DNA from: a virus
Strand: one strand, 5' to 3'
DNA length: 54,341 bases
IMG/VR virus record: IMGVR_UViG_3300013126_001949
Coordinates: 1-54,341 of that record
The first letter of the stretch is position 1; every line of letters begins with the position of its first letter. The translations under genes and the position numbers were made by a program. Below the pieces are notes generated by a model that was not told the origin of the DNA, searched no databases, and was given only the letters and a program-made list of their open reading frames with translations. Below are positions 1 to 7,526 of this stretch, piece after piece.

Positions 1-111
1 GAAACTATGAAAATTTTGGATCTATGCCACAAGATTGAAAAAGAACAACAAGACGAAGATACCGAAATGATGTGTCGTTTGATCAAGATCCGCGAAAGTC
101 TTTGGACTTAA
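1..111 (+). CDS. 3' end of an unidentified gene (partial)
   Basis: Frame 1 is open from the window edge to a TAA, encoding a charged, helical C-terminus rich in Glu, Lys and Asp that ends in RIKIRESLWT. The true start is outside the window or at the ATG at position 7; neither can be decided here. The stop overlaps the ATG of the next gene (TAATG), so the two are probably translationally coupled. No family is recognised. Confidence 0.45.
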   Translation, partial: ETMKILDLCHKIEKEQQDEDTEMMCRLIKIRESLWT

Positions 112-857
112 TGCACCCGTATAATATATTACTAATAGGTGATAGTTGTGTAGACCGTTATGTCTACGGCAGTGTCAAGCGTATTAGCCCTGAAGCACCT
201 ATTCCCATACTAGCCATAGAACGGGAGGAAAGTAAACCTGGTATGACTCTAAACGTGGAGGCCAACCTAAAAAGTTTGGGATGTACTGTAGAAGTTATTA
301 CCAATACTCAAACTATTACTAAAACAAGATTTATTGATAGTAGAGGTTATCAATTACTAAGAACAGATGATGAACCCGAATTAGATCCTTGGGATATGGA
401 CTTACCTAAGATTAATAATATTGATGCAGTTGTAATCAGTGATTATAATAAAGGGTTTATGAGTTATAATGCTATCGAGCATATAATAAAATCATTCAAA
501 GGACCTGTCTTTATTGATACTAAAAAACAAGATTTGGCTAGATTTGAGGGTGCCTATGTAAAAGTCAATAGAGATGAATGTCATTTAGCCAAATCCTATA
601 ATTCAAACTTAATAGTAACTTTAGGTAAAGACGGAGCTGGCTATAAGGGTAAGATATTCCCTACTCAAAATATTGAACTAACAGATGTATGTGGGGCAGG
701 GGATACTTTTTTGGCTTCGCTATGCTACCAATTTTTGAAAGTAAATGATATTGAAAAAGCAATAAAATTTGCCAATATAGCCGCTAGTATTACTGTTCAA
801 CATTTGGGCAACTATGCCCCTAACCTAAACGAAATACTTGACAACTACCACGAGTGA
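111..857 (+). CDS. PfkB-family sugar kinase, HldE/RfaE kinase-domain like
   Basis: The 248-residue product opens with the Rossmann-like strand and ligand loop typical of D-glycero-D-manno-heptose-7-phosphate kinases (ILLIGDSCVDRYVYGSV, then ISPEAPIP). Near the C-terminus it carries the PfkB anion-hole and catalytic motif VCGAGDTF. The family phosphorylates sugars with ATP; in HldE this feeds ADP-heptose for LPS. Here the nucleotidyltransferase half of HldE is absent, and about 25 residues of the lid region after the altered GG-N motif (PGMTLNVEAN) are missing, so the enzyme is compact and its substrate uncertain. I chose the ATG that overlaps the upstream stop (TAATG); an in-frame GTG at 72 would add 13 residues. 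It may supply a sugar to the nucleotide-sugar genes a few kilobases downstream, which is inference. Confidence 0.75.
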   Translation: MHPYNILLIGDSCVDRYVYGSVKRISPEAPIPILAIEREESKPGMTLNVEANLKSLGCTVEVITNTQTITKTRFIDSRGYQLLRTDDEPELDPWDMDLPKINNIDAVVISDYNKGFMSYNAIEHIIKSFKGPVFIDTKKQDLARFEGAYVKVNRDECHLAKSYNSNLIVTLGKDGAGYKGKIFPTQNIELTDVCGAGDTFLASLCYQFLKVNDIEKAIKFANIAASITVQHLGNYAPNLNEILDNYHE

Positions 858-866
858 CTATATAAT
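838..866 (+). promoter_or_regulatory. Consensus sigma70-type promoter
   Basis: TTGACA at 838-843 and TATAAT at 861-866 are separated by exactly 17 bases. Both hexamers are perfect. The promoter overlaps the end of the kinase gene and would start transcription about 25 bases before the next ATG, which has an AGGAG ribosome site. It looks like an early promoter read by the host polymerase. Confidence 0.8.
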
Positions 867-898
867 ACTAGTATTGCTTAACACAATAGGAGTAACAT

Positions 899-2059
899 AT
901 GGCCCGTAGTAAAATTGCTAAAAAATTGGCTAGTGCAGCCCCCAAGAAAGATAGTGCTCCAGTTTGGGATGGTCACGAAACTTGGACCACTGATGAATTT
1001 AGTCGTCGTTTCCGTGAGGCAATGCAATACTACAACCTTACCTACTCCAGTAAGGATCTTAAACCAGCAGTAGTAAAATGGATGTCAGATAATGGCTATA
1101 CCAAAAAACAAGTACAAGCCTTCAAGGAAACTAAAGATTGGCGTTGCCTTATTACCATGGGTGCTCTTGCCAGTTGTCTTACTCGCGGTATGCCATCTGT
1201 TAGGGAAGACTTTAATAGCGGGCGTGGATCGGATACTTGGCTTCGACAAGCCATAGACAAGGTTATGATTGAGGGCAAATACGACGCACCCCAAAAAGCG
1301 GAAAAGGTACAAGGTCCTGTGATCAGTATCCAAGATCGTGTGCGTGATGCTAGTATGGCCATGACCGCAGAGATTGAAGATGCTATTGAATTGTGGCACA
1401 CTGACCCTAACAGTTTTGACCCCAAGGCTTTTAAGATTAGTAGTATTCTACGGGGCAAGCAGGCCAAACCAGCTCATGCTCGTCACATCAAGGACTTTTA
1501 TGGTCGGTGGTTAGAGGAACTAACTGAACTGGCCAGTGGTAAAGCGGATGCGGATCTACGTGAAGCGCACAGTCATCTTGCTCGTAAAAATGTCAAAAAG
1601 ATTATTGAGTTCTTACAAGAGATTCAAAATGCCTGTACTATGCTTAACCAAGAAGCCAAAGTCACCCGTAAAGTACGCAAGCCTAAGACAGTTAGCAAGG
1701 AAAAATTAGTTGCCAAAATCAAGTACAAAAAGACTGATGAGGCGCTGAGACTAGTTAGTATTGATCCTGCGGAGATTATTGGTAGCAAGGAGCTATGGAT
1801 CTACAATACTAAGACCCGTAAGTTGGGCAAGTATGTGGCCGCAGAGTTTGCAGACTTGGGTATTAAAGGTACCACTATTACTGGATTCAACGAGGATCTT
1901 AGTGTACAAAAGACCATACGCAAACCCGAGGACAAACTAAAAGAGTTCAAGAGTGCGGGTAAGGTAGCTCTACGCAAGTTCTTAGACGAAATCAATGCTA
2001 CAGATACCAAGATGAATGGTCGTATTAATGAGGATACAGTACTATTAAAAGTAGCATAG
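899..2059 (+). CDS. Conserved phage protein of unknown function
   Basis: This 386-residue protein is basic and lysine-rich, with an Ala/Lys N-terminus, a central Trp- and Arg-containing region and a lysine-rich linker (KVRKPKTVSKEK) before a C-terminal domain of about 110 residues. It has no signal peptide or membrane segment. I believe related proteins occur in marine T4-like phages, but I know no function and see no catalytic motif. It has its own perfect sigma70 promoter and an AGGAG ribosome site 6 bases before the ATG, so early expression is likely. The basic character would suit nucleic-acid binding, but that is a guess. Confidence 0.75.
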   Translation: MARSKIAKKLASAAPKKDSAPVWDGHETWTTDEFSRRFREAMQYYNLTYSSKDLKPAVVKWMSDNGYTKKQVQAFKETKDWRCLITMGALASCLTRGMPSVREDFNSGRGSDTWLRQAIDKVMIEGKYDAPQKAEKVQGPVISIQDRVRDASMAMTAEIEDAIELWHTDPNSFDPKAFKISSILRGKQAKPAHARHIKDFYGRWLEELTELASGKADADLREAHSHLARKNVKKIIEFLQEIQNACTMLNQEAKVTRKVRKPKTVSKEKLVAKIKYKKTDEALRLVSIDPAEIIGSKELWIYNTKTRKLGKYVAAEFADLGIKGTTITGFNEDLSVQKTIRKPEDKLKEFKSAGKVALRKFLDEINATDTKMNGRINEDTVLLKVA

Positions 2060-2065
2060 ATTGAC

Positions 2066-2106
2066 TGGGGTTTTGACAATGTCTTTTGATAAATATCAAA
2101 ACCCCA
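2066..2106 (+). promoter_or_regulatory. Late promoter octamer inside a perfect inverted repeat
   Basis: GATAAATA at 2088-2095 matches the T4 late promoter (TATAAATA) except for the first base, as do most late sites in this window. It lies 20 bases before the ATG of the next gene. Arms TGGGGTTTTGA (2066-2076) and TCAAAACCCCA (2096-2106) are perfect 11-base complements, so the octamer occupies the end of the 19-base loop. There is no T-run after the second arm, so this is not a standard terminator. Confidence 0.65.
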
Positions 2107-2115
2107 GGAAATCTT

Positions 2116-3570
2116 ATGAATCAACTACTCAGCATTGTCGACGATAGTCTAGTAATTAAAAAACTCAGTGTTCAAACACTAGAAGGCCCTGTTCAGGCCA
2201 CAGATAACTTTAGTGTAAAAGGTAGTCTCTCAGTTGATAGAGATATTAGAACTAGTAAGAACCTCGAGGTTAAAGGTATGCTTACTGTTGACACACTGAA
2301 AGTCAAAAATCTTATTGCCGAAGACCAATCAAATACGGGTGCGGATTCTGCTAAAGATTATACATTCCGTGCTAGAAATGAAGCACAGCTACAAGATAAG
2401 GGCTTAACTTTTGTAGATGAAAATGGAGCTAAACAATTTGTCTACAGACAAGGCAATAGAATGTATAGTAGTATGAATATAGATTTGGAAAACAATAACT
2501 CGTTCCAAATTAATAAAATACCAGTTTTGAGCCAAACTACATTAGGTCCCAGTGTAACAAACAGTAACTTGAGAAAAATTGGCAAGCTAAATGAACTTAC
2601 CGTAAATGGCCCTGTAGTTTTTGATGATTGGGTATTCTTTAACAATAACTTAAATAGGTTTGGCATTAACACAGAAAGTCCAAACGGCACAGTTGGCATA
2701 GCTTTAGAAAATGCTGCTGAATTCACTATAGATGATAGAGATAATGCAGTTGCCATAGGTACATTAACCAGTAATGACCTTAATATATTAACTGATAATG
2801 TTTCAAGAATCAGTATTAAGAACACAGGCGACATACATATAGGCAGTGAAAAATTTAAAAATGCTAGAGTTAAGATTAATGGTATTTTAGAAGTAGATCA
2901 GTTAATTACTAGCGGTCAAGATAATGCACTTCTTCCTATAATTTTTTCTACTAATGATATAAGCACTATAAACGGAACTGGATTTTTATGGAAGCACGGT
3001 AGTAAAAATAGGCAATTTACCTATGCCCTAAACCCAGATAGAATATATACCAGTGAAATAATAGATTTGAAAAATGGTAAATGGTACAGTATTGACCAAT
3101 CTATGGTGTTAAGTAGAACAACATTGGGTAATAGTGTAACAGAAAGTAACTTAGAAAAACTAGGCCAACTTCGTGAATTGAATGTTTCAGGCCCTAGTCA
3201 TTTAGAAGATATTAGTGCAAATAGTTTATCAACTGCCAATATTAAAACAGATAGCAATCTTAAAATTACAGTAGGAAATATAGATGAGATTACGATTGAG
3301 GATATGGGAAGTATAGTCCTTGGTCACAATGAAAATACACAGCGAGAAATAATACTAAATGGGCAAGTCAATATTAAAGGTGCATTAAGCATCAATAGTA
3401 AACAAATCATTTATAGTAATTCTAAACCTAATACTGGCACTTTTAAAAATGGAGATATCTGTTTTAATGATGAGCCAAGTATAGGAAATTATGTTGGTTG
3501 GGTCTGTGTTCAATCAGGTACTCCTGGTCGTTGGGCTCCTTTTGGTAATATTATTAATGATAGAACCTAA
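2116..3570 (+). CDS. Tail-fibre-like structural protein with internal repeats
   Basis: The 484-residue product is rich in Asn, Ser, Thr and short beta-strand repeats (NLEVKGMLTVDTLKVKN and similar), as in trimeric phage fibres. Two segments of about 60 residues (107-166 and 300-360) are related: both contain a YSS/YTS turn, a V-L-S-[QR]-T-T-L-G core and end in a V-x-G-P motif, suggesting an internal duplication. The C-terminus contains the GDICFND and GWVCVQSGTPGRW motifs common at the ends of marine phage fibres. I chose the ATG 10 codons inside the longest frame because AGGAAA lies just before it and because the upstream ATG lies in the late promoter region. It is followed by an early promoter, so it forms a single-gene late unit. 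Confidence 0.75.
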   Translation: MNQLLSIVDDSLVIKKLSVQTLEGPVQATDNFSVKGSLSVDRDIRTSKNLEVKGMLTVDTLKVKNLIAEDQSNTGADSAKDYTFRARNEAQLQDKGLTFVDENGAKQFVYRQGNRMYSSMNIDLENNNSFQINKIPVLSQTTLGPSVTNSNLRKIGKLNELTVNGPVVFDDWVFFNNNLNRFGINTESPNGTVGIALENAAEFTIDDRDNAVAIGTLTSNDLNILTDNVSRISIKNTGDIHIGSEKFKNARVKINGILEVDQLITSGQDNALLPIIFSTNDISTINGTGFLWKHGSKNRQFTYALNPDRIYTSEIIDLKNGKWYSIDQSMVLSRTTLGNSVTESNLEKLGQLRELNVSGPSHLEDISANSLSTANIKTDSNLKITVGNIDEITIEDMGSIVLGHNENTQREIILNGQVNIKGALSINSKQIIYSNSKPNTGTFKNGDICFNDEPSIGNYVGWVCVQSGTPGRWAPFGNIINDRT

Positions 3571-3577
3571 ATAATTC

Positions 3578-3605
3578 TTGACAGCATAAAAAAATAATAT
3601 ATAAT
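3578..3605 (+). promoter_or_regulatory. Consensus sigma70-type promoter
   Basis: Perfect TTGACA (3578-3583) and perfect TATAAT (3600-3605) with a 16-base spacer. Transcription would begin near 3612, giving a leader of about 74 bases before the pterin synthase-like gene. The leader begins with a short stem (AGAGG at 3613, CCTCT at 3633) and ends in a very strong GGGAGGAGG ribosome site. The whole nucleotide-sugar cassette follows on the same strand without an obvious further promoter. Confidence 0.8.
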
Positions 3606-3685
3606 TACAGTTAGAGGACTAAGACGTTCATCCCTCTTTAAATACTCTGCATGTCATCACACTTACTCAAGGGAGGAGGCAAGAG

Positions 3686-4162
3686 ATGGCAAAATATATT
3701 TCAACTAAGACTTACAATCAAATTGGTCCTGTAGCATATCGTCAGTGGCGTGCTGATAGTCATTGTAGATTAATACACGGATACGCACTAAGTTTTCATT
3801 TTGAATTCGAATGCGATACACTAGATGCTCGTAACTGGTGTATGGACTTTGGTGGACTTAAGGACTTAAAATTTAAACTGGAAGATTGGTTTGATCATAC
3901 TCTGTTAGTAGCAGAAGATGATCCCCAAAAGGAAACCCTAATAGATCTAGGCAAGAAAGGTTTGGCCAAGATCACAATGGTAGAGAAAACAGGCTGCGAA
4001 GGTATTGCAGACTTTTTATACGAGTATGTTAACACTATCTACTTACCAGCATTTGGCAAGGGCGAGGCTGAGCGTGTATGGTGCTGTAAGGTAGAGGTAC
4101 GTGAAACAAACAGTAATATGGCTATGCGTGTAGGACACCGGAGTGATCTTGAATTTGTATAG
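3686..4162 (+). CDS. 6-pyruvoyl/6-carboxy-tetrahydropterin synthase-like protein (QueD/PTPS family)
   Basis: The 158-residue protein has the family's active-site order: Cys27 and His31 in HCRLIHGY, the Asp70-His71 pair in FDHTLL, Glu105, and Glu140 in VEVRET. Family members convert dihydroneopterin triphosphate to pyruvoyl- or carboxy-tetrahydropterin; the bacterial QueD product feeds 7-deazaguanine synthesis. The usual HGH metal motif reads HGY here (Tyr33), and the first metal His (His26) sits directly before Cys27, so the metal site is altered. I recall similar marine phage versions. No other queuosine gene is visible in the window, so a role in deazaguanine DNA or tRNA modification is not shown. 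It is the first gene after a perfect early promoter. Confidence 0.8.
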   Translation: MAKYISTKTYNQIGPVAYRQWRADSHCRLIHGYALSFHFEFECDTLDARNWCMDFGGLKDLKFKLEDWFDHTLLVAEDDPQKETLIDLGKKGLAKITMVEKTGCEGIADFLYEYVNTIYLPAFGKGEAERVWCCKVEVRETNSNMAMRVGHRSDLEFV

Positions 4163-4171
4163 AAGGATCTG

Positions 4172-4870
4172 ATGCTCAATGTTATTTGTGTAAAACACGG
4201 AACAAAGTATAACCAAGTCCACGTAAATAAGTTGTACAATATGGTCAGTAGACATCTGACCATACCCTTTCGTTTTACCTGCTTTACTGAAAACCCAATA
4301 GATCTAAACCCAAACATTGATATCATTAAGTTACCATATAACAATAGTATATTAGGATGGTGGTGGAAAACCTATATCTTTTCTAAAGAGCATTTTAATA
4401 ATTCTGATACTAATTTGTATTTTGATTTAGATATGGTCATAGTAAAAAACATAGATAAATTAATCACCTACAAACAAAGTAAGTTTATAGGATTGGAGGA
4501 CGTTGGAAGGGTATTCGGTAATAAAGGTAAACTCGGCAGTGCAGTTATGCGTTGGCAAGGTCACATGTATTCAAATATTTGGGATACATTTATTTCTAAT
4601 CCTGAGATAGCTAAAAAATATCCTACGGGTGATCAGGCTTATATTTGGGACTTGCAAAAATCTAACATAGAATTTTTTCCTACTAAATGGATAATGAGTT
4701 ATAAATGGGAAGTTCGTAGTACAAAAGAACTAACTAGAGTGAACAAGAAATGGATATTTTCAAACACGAGAAATCCTGAAATAGATACTGAAACATCAGT
4801 ACTAGCTTTTCATGGAACTCCAAGTTTGGAAGATGTACAAGATAAAATAATAGTGGAGAATTGGCAGTGA
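4172..4870 (+). CDS. Glycosyltransferase-like protein with a DxD motif
   Basis: The 232-residue protein has a GT-A style core: a WWWKTYIF helix, then the strand and metal-binding motif [13 protein letters not shown] (DLD at about residue 88), then a GDQAY motif typical of GT8-like and related phage transferases. Such enzymes transfer a sugar from a nucleotide donor. It has no membrane segment. The ribosome site is AAGGATCTG. It overlaps the start of the UDP-sugar decarboxylase gene, so donor synthesis and transfer are probably coordinated. The acceptor (DNA, host lipopolysaccharide or virion protein) cannot be told from the sequence. Confidence 0.75.
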   Translation: MLNVICVKHGTKYNQVHVNKLYNMVSRHLTIPFRFTCFTENPIDLNPNIDIIKLPYNNSILGWWWKTYIFSKEHFNNSDTNLYFDLDMVIVKNIDKLITYKQSKFIGLEDVGRVFGNKGKLGSAVMRWQGHMYSNIWDTFISNPEIAKKYPTGDQAYIWDLQKSNIEFFPTKWIMSYKWEVRSTKELTRVNKKWIFSNTRNPEIDTETSVLAFHGTPSLEDVQDKIIVENWQ

Positions 4871-5793
4871 AAAAAATATTAGTAACAGGTGGTGCAGGCT
4901 TTTTAGGCAGTTGGTTATGTGATCGTCTAATCAAAGAAGGTAATCATGTCTTATGTGTAGACAATTACTTTACAGGCAGTAAACGTAATATAGACTACAT
5001 GATATCTAATCCATATTTTGAAGTTATTAGACAGGATATTTGTCAACCCTTACATGTAGAAGTAGATGAGATATATAACCTAGCCTGTCCAGCAAGCCCT
5101 AAGTATTACCAACAAGATCCTATTCAAACAATGAAGACTAGCATATTAGGCACTTTCAATATGCTTGGATTAGCCAAACGCACGGGTGCGAAAATCCTAC
5201 ATACTAGCACTAGTGAAATATATGGTGACCCAAAAGAACATCCACAAAATGAAGAATACTGGGGTAATGTTAATCCAATTGGTATACGTGCCTGTTATGA
5301 TGAAGGTAAACGTGCTGCGGAAACGCTGTGTTTTGATTATTATAGACAACACAATGTTGATGTAAAAGTGGTTAGAATATTCAATACATATGGTCCACGT
5401 ATGGCCAAGGATGATGGTAGAGTGGTCAGTAACTTTATTGTACAGGCATTGAGTGGTGAACCTATTACCATATATGGTGATGGTAGTCAAACACGTAGTT
5501 TCTGCTATGTAGATGATATGATCAATGGATTAACCAGTATGATGGCCAGTAACATTACAGGGCCCGTTAATTTAGGTAATCCTAATGAATTTACGGTAAA
5601 AGAATTAGCCATGGAGATATTGCATTTAACACACAGTTCAAGTAAAATAGAATATGAAACACTGCCATCTGATGACCCTAAACAGCGTAGGCCAGACATT
5701 AGCCTAGCTAACAATGAATTGAATTGGCAACCAAACATTCAACTTAAAAAAGGTTTGGAACGAACTATAGAGTATTTTAAACATAGGATTTGA
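4867..5793 (+). CDS. UDP-glucuronate decarboxylase-like (UDP-xylose synthase type) short-chain dehydrogenase
   Basis: This extended SDR of 308 residues begins with the NAD-binding motif [11 protein letters not shown]. It has the family-specific SPKYYQ segment and the active-site helix [11 protein letters not shown], where Tyr and Lys form the YxxxK pair, plus the substrate segment [10 protein letters not shown]. These features together fit UDP-glucuronic acid decarboxylase, which makes UDP-xylose, rather than a 4-epimerase. I chose the GTG start because GGAGA lies 7 bases upstream; a TTG two codons earlier is possible. It overlaps the glycosyltransferase gene by 4 bases and lies 1 base before rmlB. 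Confidence 0.85.
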   Translation: MKKILVTGGAGFLGSWLCDRLIKEGNHVLCVDNYFTGSKRNIDYMISNPYFEVIRQDICQPLHVEVDEIYNLACPASPKYYQQDPIQTMKTSILGTFNMLGLAKRTGAKILHTSTSEIYGDPKEHPQNEEYWGNVNPIGIRACYDEGKRAAETLCFDYYRQHNVDVKVVRIFNTYGPRMAKDDGRVVSNFIVQALSGEPITIYGDGSQTRSFCYVDDMINGLTSMMASNITGPVNLGNPNEFTVKELAMEILHLTHSSSKIEYETLPSDDPKQRRPDISLANNELNWQPNIQLKKGLERTIEYFKHRI

Positions 5794-5794
5794 A

Positions 5795-6742
5795 ATGATA
5801 TTAGTAACTGGTGGTGCAGGTTTCATTGGCAGCAACTTTATTAGGCTCATGCTTAACAAATACACGGAAAATATTATCAATTTGGATGCACTTACTTATG
5901 CTGGAAATAAAAACAATTTGCCCAGCAATCATAAACATTTGTTCTTTAAAACAGATATAAGGAATTATGAACAGGTAGTTAATTATGTAAAACTACAACC
6001 AAGAGTTATTGTACACTTTGCCGCTGAAAGTCATGTTGATAACAGCATTGAGGGTCCAAGAGTATTTGTTGATACAAATGTAATAGGTACTTTTAATCTG
6101 TTGGAGGCAGTTAGACAGCACAGCCCAGATACATTGTTCATACACATAAGCACAGATGAAGTATTTGGTAGTTTAGGTTTTGATGATTCTGCTTTTACAG
6201 AGACTCATCCCTACAAACCAAATAGTCCTTACAGTGCCAGCAAAGCAGCCAGTGATCATTTGGTGCGTAGTTATCATGAAACATATGGATTGATGACTAT
6301 AATAACTAACTGTAGCAATAATTATGGCCCTTACCAACATAAGGAAAAACTCATTCCCAAGGTCATAGAGCGTGCATTATTGAATCAACCTATACCTGTA
6401 TATGGTGATGGTATGAATCGTAGGGATTGGATACATGTTCAAGACCATTGCTCTGCTATTGACTACTTAATTTCAAAAGGCACTCCTGGTGAAACTTATA
6501 ACATAGGAACCATGTGTGAAGTTGCTAACATTGATATGGTCACACACATATGTAACAGATTAGATATGTTCGTACCGCAAGAGAAAAAATATGAAACTAA
6601 TATTACCTTTGTTAAAGATAGATTAGGACACGATCTTAGATATGCTATTGATAATTCAAAACTAGTTAATTTAGGTTGGAAGCCCACTATTCAATTTAAT
6701 CAAGGGTTAGATGAAGTAATTAAATTTTATATAGGACAATAA
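5795..6742 (+). CDS. rmlB: dTDP-glucose 4,6-dehydratase (RmlB-like)
   Basis: At 315 residues it is close to the usual family length. It shows TGGAGFIGSNF at the N-terminus, LDALTYAGN for NAD binding, STDEVFGSLG containing the Thr-Asp-Glu dehydratase residues, YSASKAASDHLV with the catalytic Tyr and Lys, and NCSNNYGPYQ. The enzyme oxidises, dehydrates and reduces a glucose nucleotide to the 4-keto-6-deoxy sugar, the first committed step to rhamnose. The donor could be dTDP- or UDP-glucose; the sequence does not settle this. The following gene is an epimerase/reductase that would use this product. Confidence 0.9.
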   Translation: MILVTGGAGFIGSNFIRLMLNKYTENIINLDALTYAGNKNNLPSNHKHLFFKTDIRNYEQVVNYVKLQPRVIVHFAAESHVDNSIEGPRVFVDTNVIGTFNLLEAVRQHSPDTLFIHISTDEVFGSLGFDDSAFTETHPYKPNSPYSASKAASDHLVRSYHETYGLMTIITNCSNNYGPYQHKEKLIPKVIERALLNQPIPVYGDGMNRRDWIHVQDHCSAIDYLISKGTPGETYNIGTMCEVANIDMVTHICNRLDMFVPQEKKYETNITFVKDRLGHDLRYAIDNSKLVNLGWKPTIQFNQGLDEVIKFYIGQ

Positions 6743-6743
6743 A

Positions 6744-7526
6744 ATGATCACACTGATTGGCCACGGTTATGTTGGCGAAATTATAGCAAGAGAACTATTT
6801 AAGGCAGGACTACAGTATCATTGGATACATCATACTGATCTAATTCCATTGGACACTGACTTTATTATCAATGCTGCTGGATATACTGGATCACCAAATG
6901 TAGATGCCTGTGAGATATATCGTCAAGAATGTATTGATGGTAATGTAGTTTGGCCTTTGGCATTGGAACGTGCCAATCATCAAACACCAATTATTCACAT
7001 TAGTAGTGGTTGTGTATATGGTGGATATCCAGAAGGTGGGTATACTGAAGATGATGAGCCAGACTTTACCTTCAAGACTGGTAGTTTTTACAGTGGCAGT
7101 AAGGCACTGGCTCAAACTGTACTAAGTCCATATATGGATAAGAGTTATTTGTTTAGGATTCGTATGCCTTTTGGTCGTTTACGTCATCCCAAAAACTTTT
7201 TAACCAAGATGGAAAAGTATCAAAAGTTGATTAGTTTTGAAAACAGTCTAACCCTAGTTGATGATGTTGGTCGTGCCTGTGTTCATTTTTACTTGACTAA
7301 ACCGGCTACTGGCATTTATAATGTATGTAATCCAGGTAGCAGCAATGCTAGAGAGATTGCAGCAATGATGAAGTTAGAAAAAGAATGGTTCACCATTGAA
7401 GAATTTAAGGCAGCAACCACAGCACCACGCAGTAATTGTGTTCTTAGTACCAAGAAGTTAGAAAGTGTATTTGATATCAAACCCATCCAAGAAACCCTTT
7501 ATGAAGTTATAGCAGACTACAAATGA
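6744..7526 (+). CDS. UER1/NRS-ER-like nucleotide-4-keto-6-deoxyglucose 3,5-epimerase/4-reductase
   Basis: The 260-residue SDR has a GHGYVG nucleotide-binding turn, YTGSPNVDACE, SSGCVYGG with Cys90, FYSGSK with the Tyr116/Lys120 pair, RIRMP, NFLTK with Lys155, and a late APRSN motif. This series matches, from memory, the plant bifunctional enzyme UER1 and the C-terminal half of plant RHM proteins, and the related mimivirus enzyme, more closely than bacterial RmlD. In those enzymes a Cys and a Lys at the equivalent positions do the epimerisation and YxxxK does the reduction. Together with the upstream dehydratase it could make an activated L-rhamnose without separate RmlC and RmlD. The assignment is by motif comparison only. 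Confidence 0.75.
   Translation: MITLIGHGYVGEIIARELFKAGLQYHWIHHTDLIPLDTDFIINAAGYTGSPNVDACEIYRQECIDGNVVWPLALERANHQTPIIHISSGCVYGGYPEGGYTEDDEPDFTFKTGSFYSGSKALAQTVLSPYMDKSYLFRIRMPFGRLRHPKNFLTKMEKYQKLISFENSLTLVDDVGRACVHFYLTKPATGIYNVCNPGSSNAREIAAMMKLEKEWFTIEEFKAATTAPRSNCVLSTKKLESVFDIKPIQETLYEVIADYK

Noticed and set aside
72-110. Upstream GTG start for the PfkB-family kinase
   Set aside because: The extra 13 residues (SFDQDPRKSLDL and so on) do not fit the family and overlap the upstream gene; the TAATG overlap start fits both the motif and coupling.
3613-3650. A preQ1-I-like riboswitch in the leader of the pterin synthase-like gene
   Set aside because: AGAGG/CCTCT and a downstream A-rich stretch recall preQ1-I, but the loop is longer than in known examples and no convincing pseudoknot partner or conserved binding C is present.
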